Origin: Streptomyces gardneri
GTDB lineage: Bacteria > Actinomycetota > Actinomycetes > Streptomycetales > Streptomycetaceae
DNA: 64,000 nucleotides
Assembly (NCBI RefSeq): GCF_006539185.1
Contig: NZ_BJMN01000020.1
Coordinates: 120,673 to 184,672, forward strand
Direction: 5' to 3'
The position numbers and the translations under genes were made by a program. Of the stretch, positions 25,554 to 33,911 are shown one piece after another. The notes under the pieces are model-generated. The model made no database searches. It saw nothing but the letters and a program-made list of their open reading frames with translations, and was not told the DNA's origin. The first letter of the stretch is position 1. Each line of letters starts with the position of its first letter.

Positions 25554-26252
25554 TCAGGCGTCGACGGCCTCGCGCCAGGCCCGTACCGCGTCCGCCGAGA
25601 CGGGGGCGGTCCAGCCCTGGGGGCGGGCCGCGCCGCCGATGTGGAAGGCGTCGAGGCCGGCCGCGCGCAGCTCGGGGAGGTGGTCGAGGCGCAGGCCGCC
25701 GCCGACGAGGATCCGGGGCTCGTAGCCCGGCTCGCCCGCGCGGGCGGCCTCGGCCTTGAGGGTGGCGAGGCCGTCGTCGACGCCGGTGGCGGAGCCCGCC
25801 GTGAGGTAGGTGTCGAGGCCGGGGAGGTCGGCGAGGCGCTTGCGAAGGCCGTCGCGGTCGGCGGCGCGGTCGATCGCCCGGTGGAAGGTCCAGCGGCAGC
25901 CGTCGAGGACGGCGATGAGCCGTTCGACGGCGACGAGGTCCGGTTCGCCGTCCGAGGTGAGGAAGCCGAGGACGAACTCGTCCGCGCCGGCCTCGCGGAG
26001 CTCCGCGGCCCGGGCCACGAGGGCGTCGATGCCCTCGGGGCCGCCGGCCGAGAATCCGTCGGTGAGCCTGAGCATCACACGCAGCGGGATGTCGACGGCG
26101 GCGCGGATGGCGGCGAAGCCGGCCCGGGACGGGGTGAGCCCGTCCGCCGCCATGTCGGTGACGAGTTCGAGCCGGTCGGCTCCACCGGTCTGGGCAGCGA
26201 CCGCGTCCTCCTCGTCGAGGGCGATCACCTCAAGGACTGCACGGTTGCTCAT
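25554..26252 (-). CDS. cutC: CutC-family copper homeostasis protein
   Basis: 232-residue TIM-barrel protein of the CutC family (LEVIALDEEDAVAAQTGGADRLELV at the N-terminus, RVMLRLTDGF, TFHRAIDRAADR, LVGGGLRLDHLPEL). ATG at 26252 follows GGAGGAA; an in-frame ATG 18 bases earlier lacks a ribosome site. The family is linked to copper tolerance but its activity is unsettled. Here it sits at the edge of a clear copper-handling block, which supports that role. Confidence 0.88.
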   Translation of the reverse strand: MSNRAVLEVIALDEEDAVAAQTGGADRLELVTDMAADGLTPSRAGFAAIRAAVDIPLRVMLRLTDGFSAGGPEGIDALVARAAELREAGADEFVLGFLTSDGEPDLVAVERLIAVLDGCRWTFHRAIDRAADRDGLRKRLADLPGLDTYLTAGSATGVDDGLATLKAEAARAGEPGYEPRILVGGGLRLDHLPELRAAGLDAFHIGGAARPQGWTAPVSADAVRAWREAVDA

Positions 26253-26304
26253 CGCGGCCCATTCCTCCATGAATGACGGCTACAGGTCTAGTCCAATGAC
26301 CAGA

Positions 26305-27315
26305 CTAGCCGTGCGTGTGCTCTCCCGCATCGTCCGTGGCCTCGTCCGTGGTCTCACCCGCTGCCGGGACGGTGGCCTCGGGGGCCGGGGCGGTCGCCTT
26401 CCCGGCTCCCGCGGTGACCGTGAAGGCCGCCGTCCGGACCTTGCCCTCGTGCTGGAAGTCGAGGAAGAGACGGTACGTCCCCGCGCTGGGCGCCGTCGCG
26501 GTGAAGGAGACGTCCGGGCCGGGGCCGCCCTCGTTCGGGTGCACGTGGAGGTAGGCCAGGTCGCCGTCGCGGAGGGCGACGAGGTGTCCGTACGCGCCGA
26601 GGTAGGGCTCCAGGTCGGTGACCGGCTTTCCGGCCTTGGTGACGGTGAGCTTGAGCTCGCCGGCCTTGCCCGGGTCGAGCGTGCCGCCGAGGCGGACCTG
26701 GTAGCCGTCGACGTTCGCGGTCGGGGCGACGGCCGGCATCGGCCTGGGGGCGTACGCGCCCGGTACGGAGAGGTCGGCGCCGAGCGTGATGCCCTTGGCG
26801 CCCTTCGCGGCGGGCTTGAAGTCGGCGAAGGCCTTGTAGCCGCCGGCGGCGGGCAGGTCGACGGGGGTGGTCCAGGTGCCGTCCGCGGCCTTCACCGGGT
26901 GCAGGTGGCGGAAGGTGTTGAGGTCGCGCGAGGCGACGATGAAGTGCAGTTCCTTGCCGTGCTCGGTGGTGAAGGCGGTGACCTTCCGGCCGGCCGCGTC
27001 CTTGATCGAGAACTTCAGGACGCTCTTGCCGGTGGCGGGGGTCGGGGTCTCCAGGGCGAGGGTGTAGCCGCCGTCGGAGACCTGGAGCCCGCCGGGAAGG
27101 TTCGCGGCGGCGGGGGCGTCCCCGGTCCCACCGCCCTCGTGGCCCGCGTGGCCGTCGTCGGCGGTCGCGCTCTCGGAGGGGGCGGCCGCGTGGTCGCCGT
27201 GCTCCGCCTTCTTCGGCTCCTCGACGGGTCCGACACCCTTGCCGACCCCGTACGCGGCCCCGAAGGTCGCGGCGAGCGCGGCGGCATAGGCAGTGATCTT
27301 CACACCGGTGTTCAT
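26305..27315 (-). CDS. Secreted/membrane-anchored His-rich copper-linked protein
   Basis: 336-residue exported protein. N-terminal hydrophobic segment (residues ~5-25) with a single Lys before it, then a His/Glu/Asp-rich stretch (HGDHAA, DDGHAGHEGGG), two beta-sandwich-like domains with HLHP, HLVAL and YLHVHPNE metal-binding-like motifs, and a C-terminal linker ending GEHTHG. Upstream GGGAGAG supports the ATG at 27315. Its promoter carries a CsoR box, divergent from copZ-copA. Probably binds copper outside the membrane; family identity uncertain. Confidence 0.78.
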   Translation of the reverse strand: MNTGVKITAYAAALAATFGAAYGVGKGVGPVEEPKKAEHGDHAAAPSESATADDGHAGHEGGGTGDAPAAANLPGGLQVSDGGYTLALETPTPATGKSVLKFSIKDAAGRKVTAFTTEHGKELHFIVASRDLNTFRHLHPVKAADGTWTTPVDLPAAGGYKAFADFKPAAKGAKGITLGADLSVPGAYAPRPMPAVAPTANVDGYQVRLGGTLDPGKAGELKLTVTKAGKPVTDLEPYLGAYGHLVALRDGDLAYLHVHPNEGGPGPDVSFTATAPSAGTYRLFLDFQHEGKVRTAAFTVTAGAGKATAPAPEATVPAAGETTDEATDDAGEHTHG

Positions 27316-27378
27316 GGCTGCTCTCCCGATACGTGGGGTGGGTGCGCGGGGTGGCGCGGTAACCGTTCGATGCACTTC

Positions 27379-27406
27379 ACCATACCCCTGGGGGGTATCA
27401 AGTCAA
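27379..27406 (-). promoter_or_regulatory. CsoR-boxed promoter of the His-rich protein gene
   Basis: On the minus strand, -35 TTGACT (27406-27401) and -10 TATGGT (27384-27379) are 16 bp apart. The spacer is filled by the palindrome ATACCCCTGGGGGGTAT (27382-27398), which matches the CsoR operator form with ATACCC/GGGTAT arms. Repressor binding would block RNA polymerase; copper would release it. Confidence 0.75.
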
Positions 27407-27419
27407 GTCGGGGATCTGC

Positions 27420-27448
27420 TTGCGTCGGATACGGGAGGGGGGTATACA
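27420..27448 (+). promoter_or_regulatory. copZ-copA promoter with imperfect CsoR-like repeat
   Basis: -35 TTGCGT (27420-27425), 17-bp spacer, -10 TATACA (27443-27448). The spacer and -10 contain ATACGGGAGGGGGGTAT (27429-27445), half of which fits the CsoR box. A full box lies just downstream at 27464-27480. Confidence 0.65.
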
Positions 27449-27463
27449 TGGACTCACAACCGG

Positions 27464-27480
27464 ATACCCCCCGAGGGTAT
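27464..27480 (+). promoter_or_regulatory. CsoR box in the copZ leader
   Basis: ATACCCCCCGAGGGTAT, a 17-bp palindrome with ATACCC and GGGTAT arms, lies 33 bases before the copZ ATG and about 15 bases after the -10 element. Binding there would act as a roadblock or hinder initiation. Confidence 0.75.
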
Positions 27481-27512
27481 CCCGGTCCGGAGGAACCGAC
27501 CGAGGAGAAGCC

Positions 27513-27797
27513 ATGGGCTCCTGCTGCACCCCCGACAACAGCTGCTCGACCACCGCGGAGACCACCGCGGTCGCGATCGCCGAGAGCACCGCGACCGTCT
27601 ACGCCGTCTCCGGCATGACGTGCGGCCACTGCAGGACCGCGATCACCAAGTCCGTCAGCGCGCTGGACGGCGTCATCTCCGTGGACGTCGACGTCAACGC
27701 CGGCCTGGTGACCGTCACCACCGGCGGCGAGCCGGACGACGCCGCCATCGCCGCCGCCGTCGACGACGCGGGCTACGAGCTGACCGGCCGCGCCTGA
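27513..27797 (+). CDS. copZ: Copper chaperone CopZ (HMA domain)
   Basis: 94-residue protein. An extra N-terminal stretch carries Cys4, Cys5 and Cys11 (GSCCTPDNSC), which could also bind metal. A standard HMA ferredoxin-like domain fills residues ~28-92, with SGMTCGHC giving the Cu(I) pair Cys37/Cys40. ATG at 27513 follows GAGGAGAAG. It is 88 bases upstream of copA and likely delivers Cu(I) to that ATPase. Under CsoR control by the boxes at its promoter. Confidence 0.92.
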   Translation: MGSCCTPDNSCSTTAETTAVAIAESTATVYAVSGMTCGHCRTAITKSVSALDGVISVDVDVNAGLVTVTTGGEPDDAAIAAAVDDAGYELTGRA

Positions 27798-27884
27798 GAC
27801 GCCGCCCCACCCCGGCCGCCGGGACCCGCCCACCACGCCCGGGTCCCGGCCCCCGACCCGTACTCACGAGGAGCAGGAACAGCC

Positions 27885-30152
27885 ATGACAACGACGACAC
27901 CGGGCACCGCCCAGGTCGAGCTCGCCATCGGCGGCATGACCTGCGCCTCGTGCGCGGCCCGTATCGAGAAGAAGCTCAACCGCATGGACGGGGTCGAGGC
28001 CACCGTCAACTACGCCACCGAGAAGGCGAAGGTCACCTTCGACGCCGACATCGACGTCGCCGCCCTGATCGCGACCGTCGAGGCCACCGGCTACACCGCC
28101 GCCGAGCCCGCGCCGCCGAAGAGCGCGGCCCCCGGCGCTCCCGAGGGCCCCTCCGACGAGGAGAAGGCCGACGAGGAGCTGCGGCCCCTCAAGCAGCGGC
28201 TGGTCACCGCCGTCGCGCTCGCCGTGCCGGTCATCGCGATGGCGATGGTCCCGGCCCTCCAGATCGAGTACTGGCAGTGGCTGAGCCTCACGCTCGCCGC
28301 GCCGGTCGTCGTCTACGCCGCCTGGCCCTTCCACAAGGCCGCCTGGACCAATGCCAAGCACGGCGCGGCCACCATGGACACCCTGATCTCGGTCGGCACG
28401 ATCGCCGCGTTCCTCTGGTCGCTGTGGGCGCTGTTCTTCGGGACCGCCGGTACGCCGGGGATGACGCACCCCTTCGAGTTCACCATCGCCCGCACCGACG
28501 GCGCCGGGAACATCTACCTGGAGGCCGCCGCCGGCGTCACCGCCTTCATCCTGGCCGGCCGGTACTTCGAGGCCCGGTCGAAGCGCAAGGCGGGCGCCGC
28601 GCTCAAGGCGCTGATGCAGCTGGGCGCCAAGGAGGTCACCGTCCTGCGGGGCGGCCAGGAGGTCACCGTACCGACCGCCGAACTCCAGGTCGGGGACCGC
28701 TTCCTGGTCCGCCCGGGCGAGAAGATCGCCACCGACGGCACCGTCGTCGAGGGCTCGTCCGCCGTGGACGCCTCCATGCTGACCGGCGAGTCCGTCCCGG
28801 TCGAGGTCTCCGTCGGCGACTCCGTCACCGGCGCCACCCTGAACGCCGGCGGCCGGCTCGTCGTCGAGGCCACCCGCGTCGGCTCCGACACCCAGCTCGC
28901 CCGCATGGCCAAGCTCGTCGAGGACGCCCAGAACGGCAAGGCCGCCGCCCAGCGCCTCGCCGACAGGATCTCGGCCGTCTTCGTACCCGTAGTCATCGCG
29001 CTCGCGCTCGGCACCCTCGGCTTCTGGCTCGGCACGGGGCAGGGCCTCACCGCCGCCTTCACCGCCGCCGTCGCCGTCCTGATCATCGCCTGCCCCTGCG
29101 CCCTCGGCCTGGCCACCCCGACCGCCCTCATGGTCGGCACCGGCCGCGGCGCCCAGCTCGGCATCCTCATCAAGGGCCCCGAGGTCCTGGAGACCACCCG
29201 CAAGGTCGACACGATCGTCCTCGACAAGACCGGCACCGTCACCACCGGCCGCATGACCCTCATCAAGGTCCACACCGCCGGGAACGTCGACGAGAAGGAC
29301 GTGCTGCGGCTCGCCGGCGCCCTGGAGCACTCCTCCGAGCACCCGATCGCCCAGGCCGTCGCCACCGGCGCCGCCGCGAAGGTCGGCACGCTCCCCACCC
29401 CCGAGGACTTCGCCAACATCCCCGGCCTCGGCGTCCAGGGCATCGTCGACGGCCACGCCGTCCTCGTCGGCCGCGAGAAGCTCCTCGAGGAGTGGGCCAT
29501 GGCCCTCCCGGCGGAGCTGAAGGCCGCCAAGGACACCGCGGAGAAGGCCGGCAAGACCGCCATCGCGGTCGCCTGGGACGGGGAGGCCCGCGCGGTCCTG
29601 GAGGTCGCCGACGCCGTCAAGGAGACCAGCCCCGAGGCCATCCGGCGGCTGCGCGCCCTCGGTCTCACCCCGATCCTGCTCACCGGTGACAACAAGGCGG
29701 TCGCCGAGGCCGTCGCCGCCGAGGTCGGCATCGACGAGGTCATCGCGGAGGTCATGCCGCAGGACAAGGTCGACGTCGTCAAGAAGCTCCAGTCCGAGGG
29801 CCGTTCGGTCGCGATGGTCGGCGACGGCGTGAACGACGCCGCCGCGCTCGCCCAGGCCGACCTGGGCCTCGCGATGGGCACCGGCACGGACGCCGCCATC
29901 GAGGCCGGCGACCTGACCCTCGTACGGGGCGACCTGCGGGCCGCGGCCGACGCGATCCGGCTCTCCCGCAAGACGCTCGGCACGATCCGCTCGAACCTCT
30001 TCTGGGCCTTCGCCTACAACGTGGCCGCCCTGCCGCTCGCCGCGGCCGGACTGCTCAACCCGATGATCGCTGGGGCCGCGATGGCCTTCTCCTCGGTCTT
30101 CGTCGTCGGCAACAGCCTGCGACTGCGCGGCTTCCAGGCCGCCGACCGCTGA
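27885..30152 (+). CDS. copA: P1B-type copper-exporting ATPase
   Basis: 755-residue Cu(I) pump. HMA domain with GMTCASC (Cys20, Cys23), six to eight membrane segments, actuator TGES motif (MLTGESVP), ion-site Cys403-Pro-Cys405 (CPCALGLATPT), phosphorylated Asp447 in DKTGT, SSEHPIA (the P1B His-Pro) and GDGVNDAAAL hinge. Full length and all catalytic motifs intact. ATG at 27885 follows AGGAGCAGG. It is followed 38 bases later by csoR, giving a complete sense-and-export operon. Confidence 0.96.
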   Translation: MTTTTPGTAQVELAIGGMTCASCAARIEKKLNRMDGVEATVNYATEKAKVTFDADIDVAALIATVEATGYTAAEPAPPKSAAPGAPEGPSDEEKADEELRPLKQRLVTAVALAVPVIAMAMVPALQIEYWQWLSLTLAAPVVVYAAWPFHKAAWTNAKHGAATMDTLISVGTIAAFLWSLWALFFGTAGTPGMTHPFEFTIARTDGAGNIYLEAAAGVTAFILAGRYFEARSKRKAGAALKALMQLGAKEVTVLRGGQEVTVPTAELQVGDRFLVRPGEKIATDGTVVEGSSAVDASMLTGESVPVEVSVGDSVTGATLNAGGRLVVEATRVGSDTQLARMAKLVEDAQNGKAAAQRLADRISAVFVPVVIALALGTLGFWLGTGQGLTAAFTAAVAVLIIACPCALGLATPTALMVGTGRGAQLGILIKGPEVLETTRKVDTIVLDKTGTVTTGRMTLIKVHTAGNVDEKDVLRLAGALEHSSEHPIAQAVATGAAAKVGTLPTPEDFANIPGLGVQGIVDGHAVLVGREKLLEEWAMALPAELKAAKDTAEKAGKTAIAVAWDGEARAVLEVADAVKETSPEAIRRLRALGLTPILLTGDNKAVAEAVAAEVGIDEVIAEVMPQDKVDVVKKLQSEGRSVAMVGDGVNDAAALAQADLGLAMGTGTDAAIEAGDLTLVRGDLRAAADAIRLSRKTLGTIRSNLFWAFAYNVAALPLAAAGLLNPMIAGAAMAFSSVFVVGNSLRLRGFQAADR

Positions 30153-30190
30153 CGAACTCCCTTCCCCGCCAATCCCCCGAGGAGCCCGTC

Positions 30191-30472
30191 GTGGCCGGTT
30201 ACGGACAGCACAAGGAAGACATCATCAGACGCCTGCGCCGCATCGAGGGCCAGGTCAGGGGGGTGCAGCGGATGGTCGACGAGGACACCTACTGCATCGA
30301 CGTCCTCACCCAGGTCTCCGCCATCAACGCGGCCCTCCAGTCCTGCGCGGTGGCCCTCCTGGACGAGCACCTCAGCTGCTGCGTCACGGAGGCCATCGCC
30401 CAGGGCGGGGACCAGGCCAAGGTGAAGGTGGGCGAGGCGTCGAAGGCGATCGCCCGGCTCATCCGGACCTGA
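30191..30472 (+). CDS. csoR: CsoR-type copper-sensing repressor
   Basis: 93-residue all-helical repressor. Cu(I) ligands line up with those of the M. tuberculosis protein: Cys35, His60 and Cys64 (spacing 25 and 4 residues), with extra Cys52 and Cys63. N-terminal YGQHKEDIIRRLRRIEGQVRGVQRM is the family DNA-facing helix. GTG at 30191 after GAGGAGCC. It probably binds the ATACCC/GGGTAT palindromes at 27382, 27464 and 30727, forming a feedback circuit with copZ-copA. Confidence 0.92.
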   Translation: MAGYGQHKEDIIRRLRRIEGQVRGVQRMVDEDTYCIDVLTQVSAINAALQSCAVALLDEHLSCCVTEAIAQGGDQAKVKVGEASKAIARLIRT

Positions 30473-30498
30473 CGAAGTACCGCGTACGGCCTTCGGGA

Positions 30499-30561
30499 CT
30501 CCGCACGACCGAAGCGGGACTCCGGAGGACCGAAGCGGTGCTTCGGAGGGCCGAAGCGGTG
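30499..30561. repeat. Three 21-bp tandem repeats after csoR
   Basis: Units at 30499, 30520 and 30541 are exactly 21 bp each, sharing the form CTCCGGAGGACCGAAGCGGTG. The junction of units 2 and 3 makes a perfect hairpin, CCGAAGC-GGT-GCTTCGG (30530-30546), that may terminate csoR transcription. The rest of 30473-30799 holds a possible minus-strand micropeptide and the CsoR box at 30727. Confidence 0.85.
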
Positions 30562-30717
30562 TCAACCGCCCTTGTGTGAAGGGCACTCAGCGGACAGCTT
30601 GATGCTCAGGCGAAGACAGAGCCCGAGCACCTGCCGGAGGAGCACCAGCTCCGCCGAACCGGGCAGACCGGGGCCGCAGAGCTTCACGCAGGGGCGGTTC
30701 CTCATGAGGGTCGACAT
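30562..30717 (-). CDS. Possible Cys-containing micropeptide behind a CsoR box
   Basis: 51-residue open frame starting MSTLMRNRPCVKLCGPG and ending ECPSHKGG, with four Cys and one His. Nearly all third positions are G or C, which supports coding. A -10-like TACGAT at 30727-30722 puts the transcription start on or next to the ATG, so the message may be leaderless, and the CsoR palindrome at 30727-30743 covers the rest of this promoter. Alternative start ATG at 30705. No family recognised; could be spurious. Confidence 0.4.
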   Translation of the reverse strand: MSTLMRNRPCVKLCGPGLPGSAELVLLRQVLGLCLRLSIKLSAECPSHKGG

Positions 30718-30726
30718 CCCGCCATC

Positions 30727-30743
30727 GTACCCCTGGGGGGTAT
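30727..30743. promoter_or_regulatory. CsoR box between the micropeptide and blaI-like genes
   Basis: GTACCCCTGGGGGGTAT differs from the 27382 box only in its first base. It lies 57 bases before the BlaI-like GTG (-10-like TACGAT at 30766) and next to the minus-strand TACGAT, so it could control both directions. Confidence 0.72.
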
Positions 30744-30799
30744 ACCTGGACGAGGGAGGCGGCCCGTACGATGAGCCGCCCAGGGGGAAGGGGATCCAC

Positions 30800-31201
30800 G
30801 TGCGCCGGCTGGGAGAGCTGGAGGCCGAGATCATGGACCGGTTGTGGGCCTGGCAGCGGCCCGCCACGGTCCGCGAGATCGTCGACGACATCAATCGGGG
30901 ACGCCGGGTCGCCTACACGACCGTCATGACGGTCGCGGACATCCTGCACCGCAAGGACTGGCTCCGCCGCGAGAAGGCGGGCCGGGCCTGGCTGTACGAG
31001 CCCGTCCGCAGCCGCGAGGAGTACACCGCCGGACTGATGCGGGACGCCCTCGGCGACAGCCAGGACCGGCCGGCCGCCCTCCTGCGCTTCGTCGAGGTCA
31101 TCTCGGACGAGGACATGGCCGCCCTGGACGCGGCCCTCCGGGCGACCCGCGGCGGCCAGCCCGAGGACCCGGGCGCCGGCCCCGGGGGCGGTGGCGCGTG
31201 A
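30800..31201 (+). CDS. BlaI/MecI/CopY-family repressor
   Basis: 133-residue winged-helix repressor (RRLGELEAEIMDRLWAWQRPATVREIVDDI ... AYTTVMTVADILHRKDWLRREKAGRAWLY), with a helical dimerisation tail and a Gly/Pro-rich end. GTG at 30800 follows GGGGGAAGGGG; the frame is open upstream but passes through the CsoR box. It overlaps the M56 peptidase gene by 4 bases, the usual BlaI/BlaR1-like pairing. The CsoR box suggests copper-dependent expression. Confidence 0.87.
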   Translation: MRRLGELEAEIMDRLWAWQRPATVREIVDDINRGRRVAYTTVMTVADILHRKDWLRREKAGRAWLYEPVRSREEYTAGLMRDALGDSQDRPAALLRFVEVISDEDMAALDAALRATRGGQPEDPGAGPGGGGA

Positions 31202-32109
31202 ACCACCACGCCCTCGTCCCCCTCGGGCTCGTGCTGGTCGCCGGCTTCCTCGTGCCGTGGCTCGTCGTCCGGGCCCGCTGGGCCCAGCAGGTGCCCCGCC
31301 TCGCGCTCGCCGTCTGGGCGGCGTGCGGCGCCGTCTTCACCGCCGCGGCCGCCCTGCTCCCCGCCCAGCTGGTGCTCCCCGGCGAGAGCAGCCACCGCCT
31401 CACCGACATGGTGATCACCCTCCGACTCCCCGCCCCCGGGCAGCTGTTCGCCCTCGAAGGCCGCGAGCGGCTGGCCCTCGTGATCGCCCTCGGCGTCGTC
31501 GCGCTCCCCGTCACCGCCTTCTTACGGAGGCTGGCGCGGGCCCGGCGGGTGCGGGTGCGGCACGCGGGTGTGCTGCGGCTCGTCGGACGGTACGACCCCG
31601 GCCTGCGGGCCACGGTCCTCGACGACGACCGGCCCGCCGTCTACTGCCTGCCGGGCCGCTCGCGCCGCGTGGTCGTCTCCTCCGGGGCGGTGGACACGCT
31701 GACGCCCGCGCAGCTCGCGGCGGCCCTCGCGCACGAGCGGGCCCACATCGCGGGCCGGCACCACCTCCTCGTCGCGGCGACGGAGGCCTTCGCGGCCGTC
31801 TTCCCGCACCTCCCGCTCGCCCGGTACGGCGGGACGTCCGTACCGCTGCTCCTCGAAATGGCCGCCGACGACCGGGCGTTGCGCCGGTGCACGCGCGACG
31901 CGCTCGCGACGGCGCTGTACGCGCTGGCCTCGGGCCGGGCGCCGCGGTCCGCCTTCGCGGCGGGCGGCCCCTCGGCGGCGCTGCGGATGCGGCGCATCCT
32001 CACCCCGTACAGCGCGGGACACCCCGTCCTGCGCGGACTGTTCACCGTCGCCTCGGCGGCGCTCGCGATGGCGCCACTGGTCATCGCCTGCTGTTCCTTC
32101 CCCGGCTAA
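31198..32109 (+). CDS. M56-family (BlaR1-like) membrane metallopeptidase, with TTA codon
   Basis: 303-residue membrane zinc protease. Membrane segments at about 7-25, 35-57, 92-110 and 280-300; zinc motif HERAH at 179-183 and a third-ligand Glu at 220 (LLLEMAADDRA). Its likely substrate is the co-encoded BlaI-like repressor. Codon 109 is TTA (31522-31524), so translation should depend on the bldA tRNA in Streptomyces and be developmental. No separate sensor domain, unlike true BlaR1. Confidence 0.85.
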   Translation: MNHHALVPLGLVLVAGFLVPWLVVRARWAQQVPRLALAVWAACGAVFTAAAALLPAQLVLPGESSHRLTDMVITLRLPAPGQLFALEGRERLALVIALGVVALPVTAFLRRLARARRVRVRHAGVLRLVGRYDPGLRATVLDDDRPAVYCLPGRSRRVVVSSGAVDTLTPAQLAAALAHERAHIAGRHHLLVAATEAFAAVFPHLPLARYGGTSVPLLLEMAADDRALRRCTRDALATALYALASGRAPRSAFAAGGPSAALRMRRILTPYSAGHPVLRGLFTVASAALAMAPLVIACCSFPG

Positions 32110-32272
32110 TTGACTCGCTTCACCGCCTCGGCCCGCTTCACCGTCCGACCCCCCGAACGCCGTTAATTACTAAGCGAATTCGTAGATTTCGCATCGGTCA
32201 CGGGCCACTTAATTCACCGCTATTGTGGGTATGTTGGGGCTCTGGCTCGGCACGTCGAAGGGTACGAAACCT

Positions 32273-32752
32273 ATGCAGCTGGCTGGCGTTCGAGCGGCCG
32301 CGGCCGGCGATGCGACGACGATATCCAGGCTGCTCGCGGACGCCATTCGGAGCAGCTACGAGGGAATACTGGACGAAATCCCGATGCGGCGGCTGATCTC
32401 GGCGCAATGCGCGCTCCCCCGCATCCGAGCGGAAATTGAAATTCCGGGTGGCGCGCCCGGCTGGCTCGGCTGGCTCGTCGCGACCGACCCCGAGGGCGCG
32501 GTCCTCGGCGTCGCCGCGGGCGGCGTCCCCGTCCCGGGCGAGGGCGAGGTGTACGCACTGGCCGTCGCGGCCGGATCCCGCCGCCGGGGAGTGGGTACGG
32601 CCCTGCTGGCCGCGGCCACGGACCGGATGCGGAGCTACGGCGCCCACGACCAGCGGGTCGAACTCCCGGCGGAGAAGGACCCCGCGCTCCCCTTCTACAC
32701 ACGGATGGGCTTCGGCTCCCTCGGCCCCACCCGCTGGAGCCGTACGGTCTGA
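32273..32752 (+). CDS. GNAT-family N-acetyltransferase
   Basis: 159-residue acetyltransferase. Acetyl-CoA loop VAAGSRRRGVGTALLAAA (motif A, residues ~98-115) and C-terminal FYTRMGFGSLGPTRW are typical. ATG at 32273 places the domain at the N-terminus; in-frame starts at 32225/32231 are possible. The upstream spacer (32110-32272) is strikingly AT-rich for this DNA (TTAATTACTAAG, ACTTAATTC), suggesting a strong or regulated promoter. Substrate unknown. Confidence 0.82.
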   Translation: MQLAGVRAAAAGDATTISRLLADAIRSSYEGILDEIPMRRLISAQCALPRIRAEIEIPGGAPGWLGWLVATDPEGAVLGVAAGGVPVPGEGEVYALAVAAGSRRRGVGTALLAAATDRMRSYGAHDQRVELPAEKDPALPFYTRMGFGSLGPTRWSRTV

Positions 32753-32772
32753 CGCACCGCCCCGGCACCGCG

Positions 32773-32797
32773 CACGACCCTCGAACGGGCGGTCGTG
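32773..32797 (+). terminator. Hairpin after the GNAT gene
   Basis: CACGACC (32773-32779) and GGTCGTG (32791-32797) form a 7-bp stem with an 11-base loop, 20 bases after the stop. A second dyad, CCGATCC-GGT-GGATCGG, lies at 32829-32845. Confidence 0.5.
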
Positions 32798-32943
32798 GCA
32801 GATCCACGCCATCGCGTGTTCACGCAGCCCGATCCGGTGGATCGGCGCTCCCCCGCCAGGTCAGGATGGGTTCAGCGGCGCGGTCCCGGCGGCACGGGTA
32901 CCTCGTCCGGACGGCATGGACCGAGCGAGCCCCTGGAGGAGCG

Positions 32944-33831
32944 ATGCACACACCGAGCGGCCTTTCCCTGCCCGTCGTGCCCGCAGCGTTCGCTCCGGTC
33001 CTGCCGTCCCGATACGAACGGGAGCCCGCCCCCGGCGCCGGCATCCGGATCAAGTCCGACACCCTGCCGGGACTCGAATCGGTCTCCCCCGTCGACGAGG
33101 GCTCGGTCTGGCTGCACGACGCCCTGCTCGGCCCGCACAGCGCGGACATCGTCCGGTACCTCAGCCTCGCCCGCTCCACCGGCGGACCCGTCCTGGACCT
33201 CGGCTCCGGCGCCGGACGGCTCGCCGTCCCCTTCGCCCGGCACGGCTTCGCCGTGGAAGCCGTGGACCGGGACGCCTCGGCCCTCGAGCGCCTCGAAGGC
33301 TGGGCCCGCCGGATCGGCCCGCAGGTCGCCGGGCTCGTCGTCACCCACCGGGCCGACCTCACCGAGCTGCGGCTCGAAGGGAGTTACCGGCTGGCGCTCC
33401 TCGCGGGCGCGATGGTCACGGCCGTCCCGCCCGCGCACCGGCCGGAGCTGCTGCGCGAGGTCGCCTCCCACCTGGAGGCGGGCGGGGCGCTCGCCCTCGA
33501 CTACACCGCGCACCAGCTCCCCGGGCTCATCGCCGAGCCGCGCCGGACCTGGGCCTTCCAGGTGCCGCGCTTCGACGGGATCGACGAGTGGGTGGTGGCC
33601 CGGCAGGTCTTCGACCTGCCGTCGATGAGCGAGCGGATCACGTACTACGCGGCCCGCACCGGCAAGGTCTCGACCGAGCGGGTCGTGCTGACCACCGACA
33701 AGTGGATCGTGGATCCCGAGCGGCTCGCGACCGAACTGCACTCGGCCGGCCTGCACATCGAGGGCCGGCGACGGCACCGGATCGACGACCGGACCGAGAG
33801 CGTCCTGCTGGTCTGCAGGACGGACGACTGA
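32944..33831 (+). CDS. Class I SAM-dependent methyltransferase
   Basis: 295-residue methyltransferase. Motif I is PVLDLGSGAGRLAVPFA (residues ~84-100), followed by EAVDRD (acidic ribose-binding residue) and a post-I helix. It has a ~50-residue N-terminal lead and a beta-rich C-terminal part (ERITYYAARTGKVSTERVVLTTDKW). ATG at 32944 after GGAGGAG. Substrate unknown. It resembles, in general layout, methyltransferases acting on peptides or natural products, but no precursor peptide is seen nearby. Confidence 0.83.
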   Translation: MHTPSGLSLPVVPAAFAPVLPSRYEREPAPGAGIRIKSDTLPGLESVSPVDEGSVWLHDALLGPHSADIVRYLSLARSTGGPVLDLGSGAGRLAVPFARHGFAVEAVDRDASALERLEGWARRIGPQVAGLVVTHRADLTELRLEGSYRLALLAGAMVTAVPPAHRPELLREVASHLEAGGALALDYTAHQLPGLIAEPRRTWAFQVPRFDGIDEWVVARQVFDLPSMSERITYYAARTGKVSTERVVLTTDKWIVDPERLATELHSAGLHIEGRRRHRIDDRTESVLLVCRTDD

Positions 33832-33911
33832 CCCGGACGCCTGACGAGGTTGACGAGCAAGAGGTACGATGCCCACAAACGTTTGAGCCGACCAGGTGGC
33901 GGGCGGAGAAG

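Noticed and set aside
32756..32943. RiPP precursor peptide before the methyltransferase
   Set aside because: No short frame with leader/core character and good ribosome site was seen; hairpins only.
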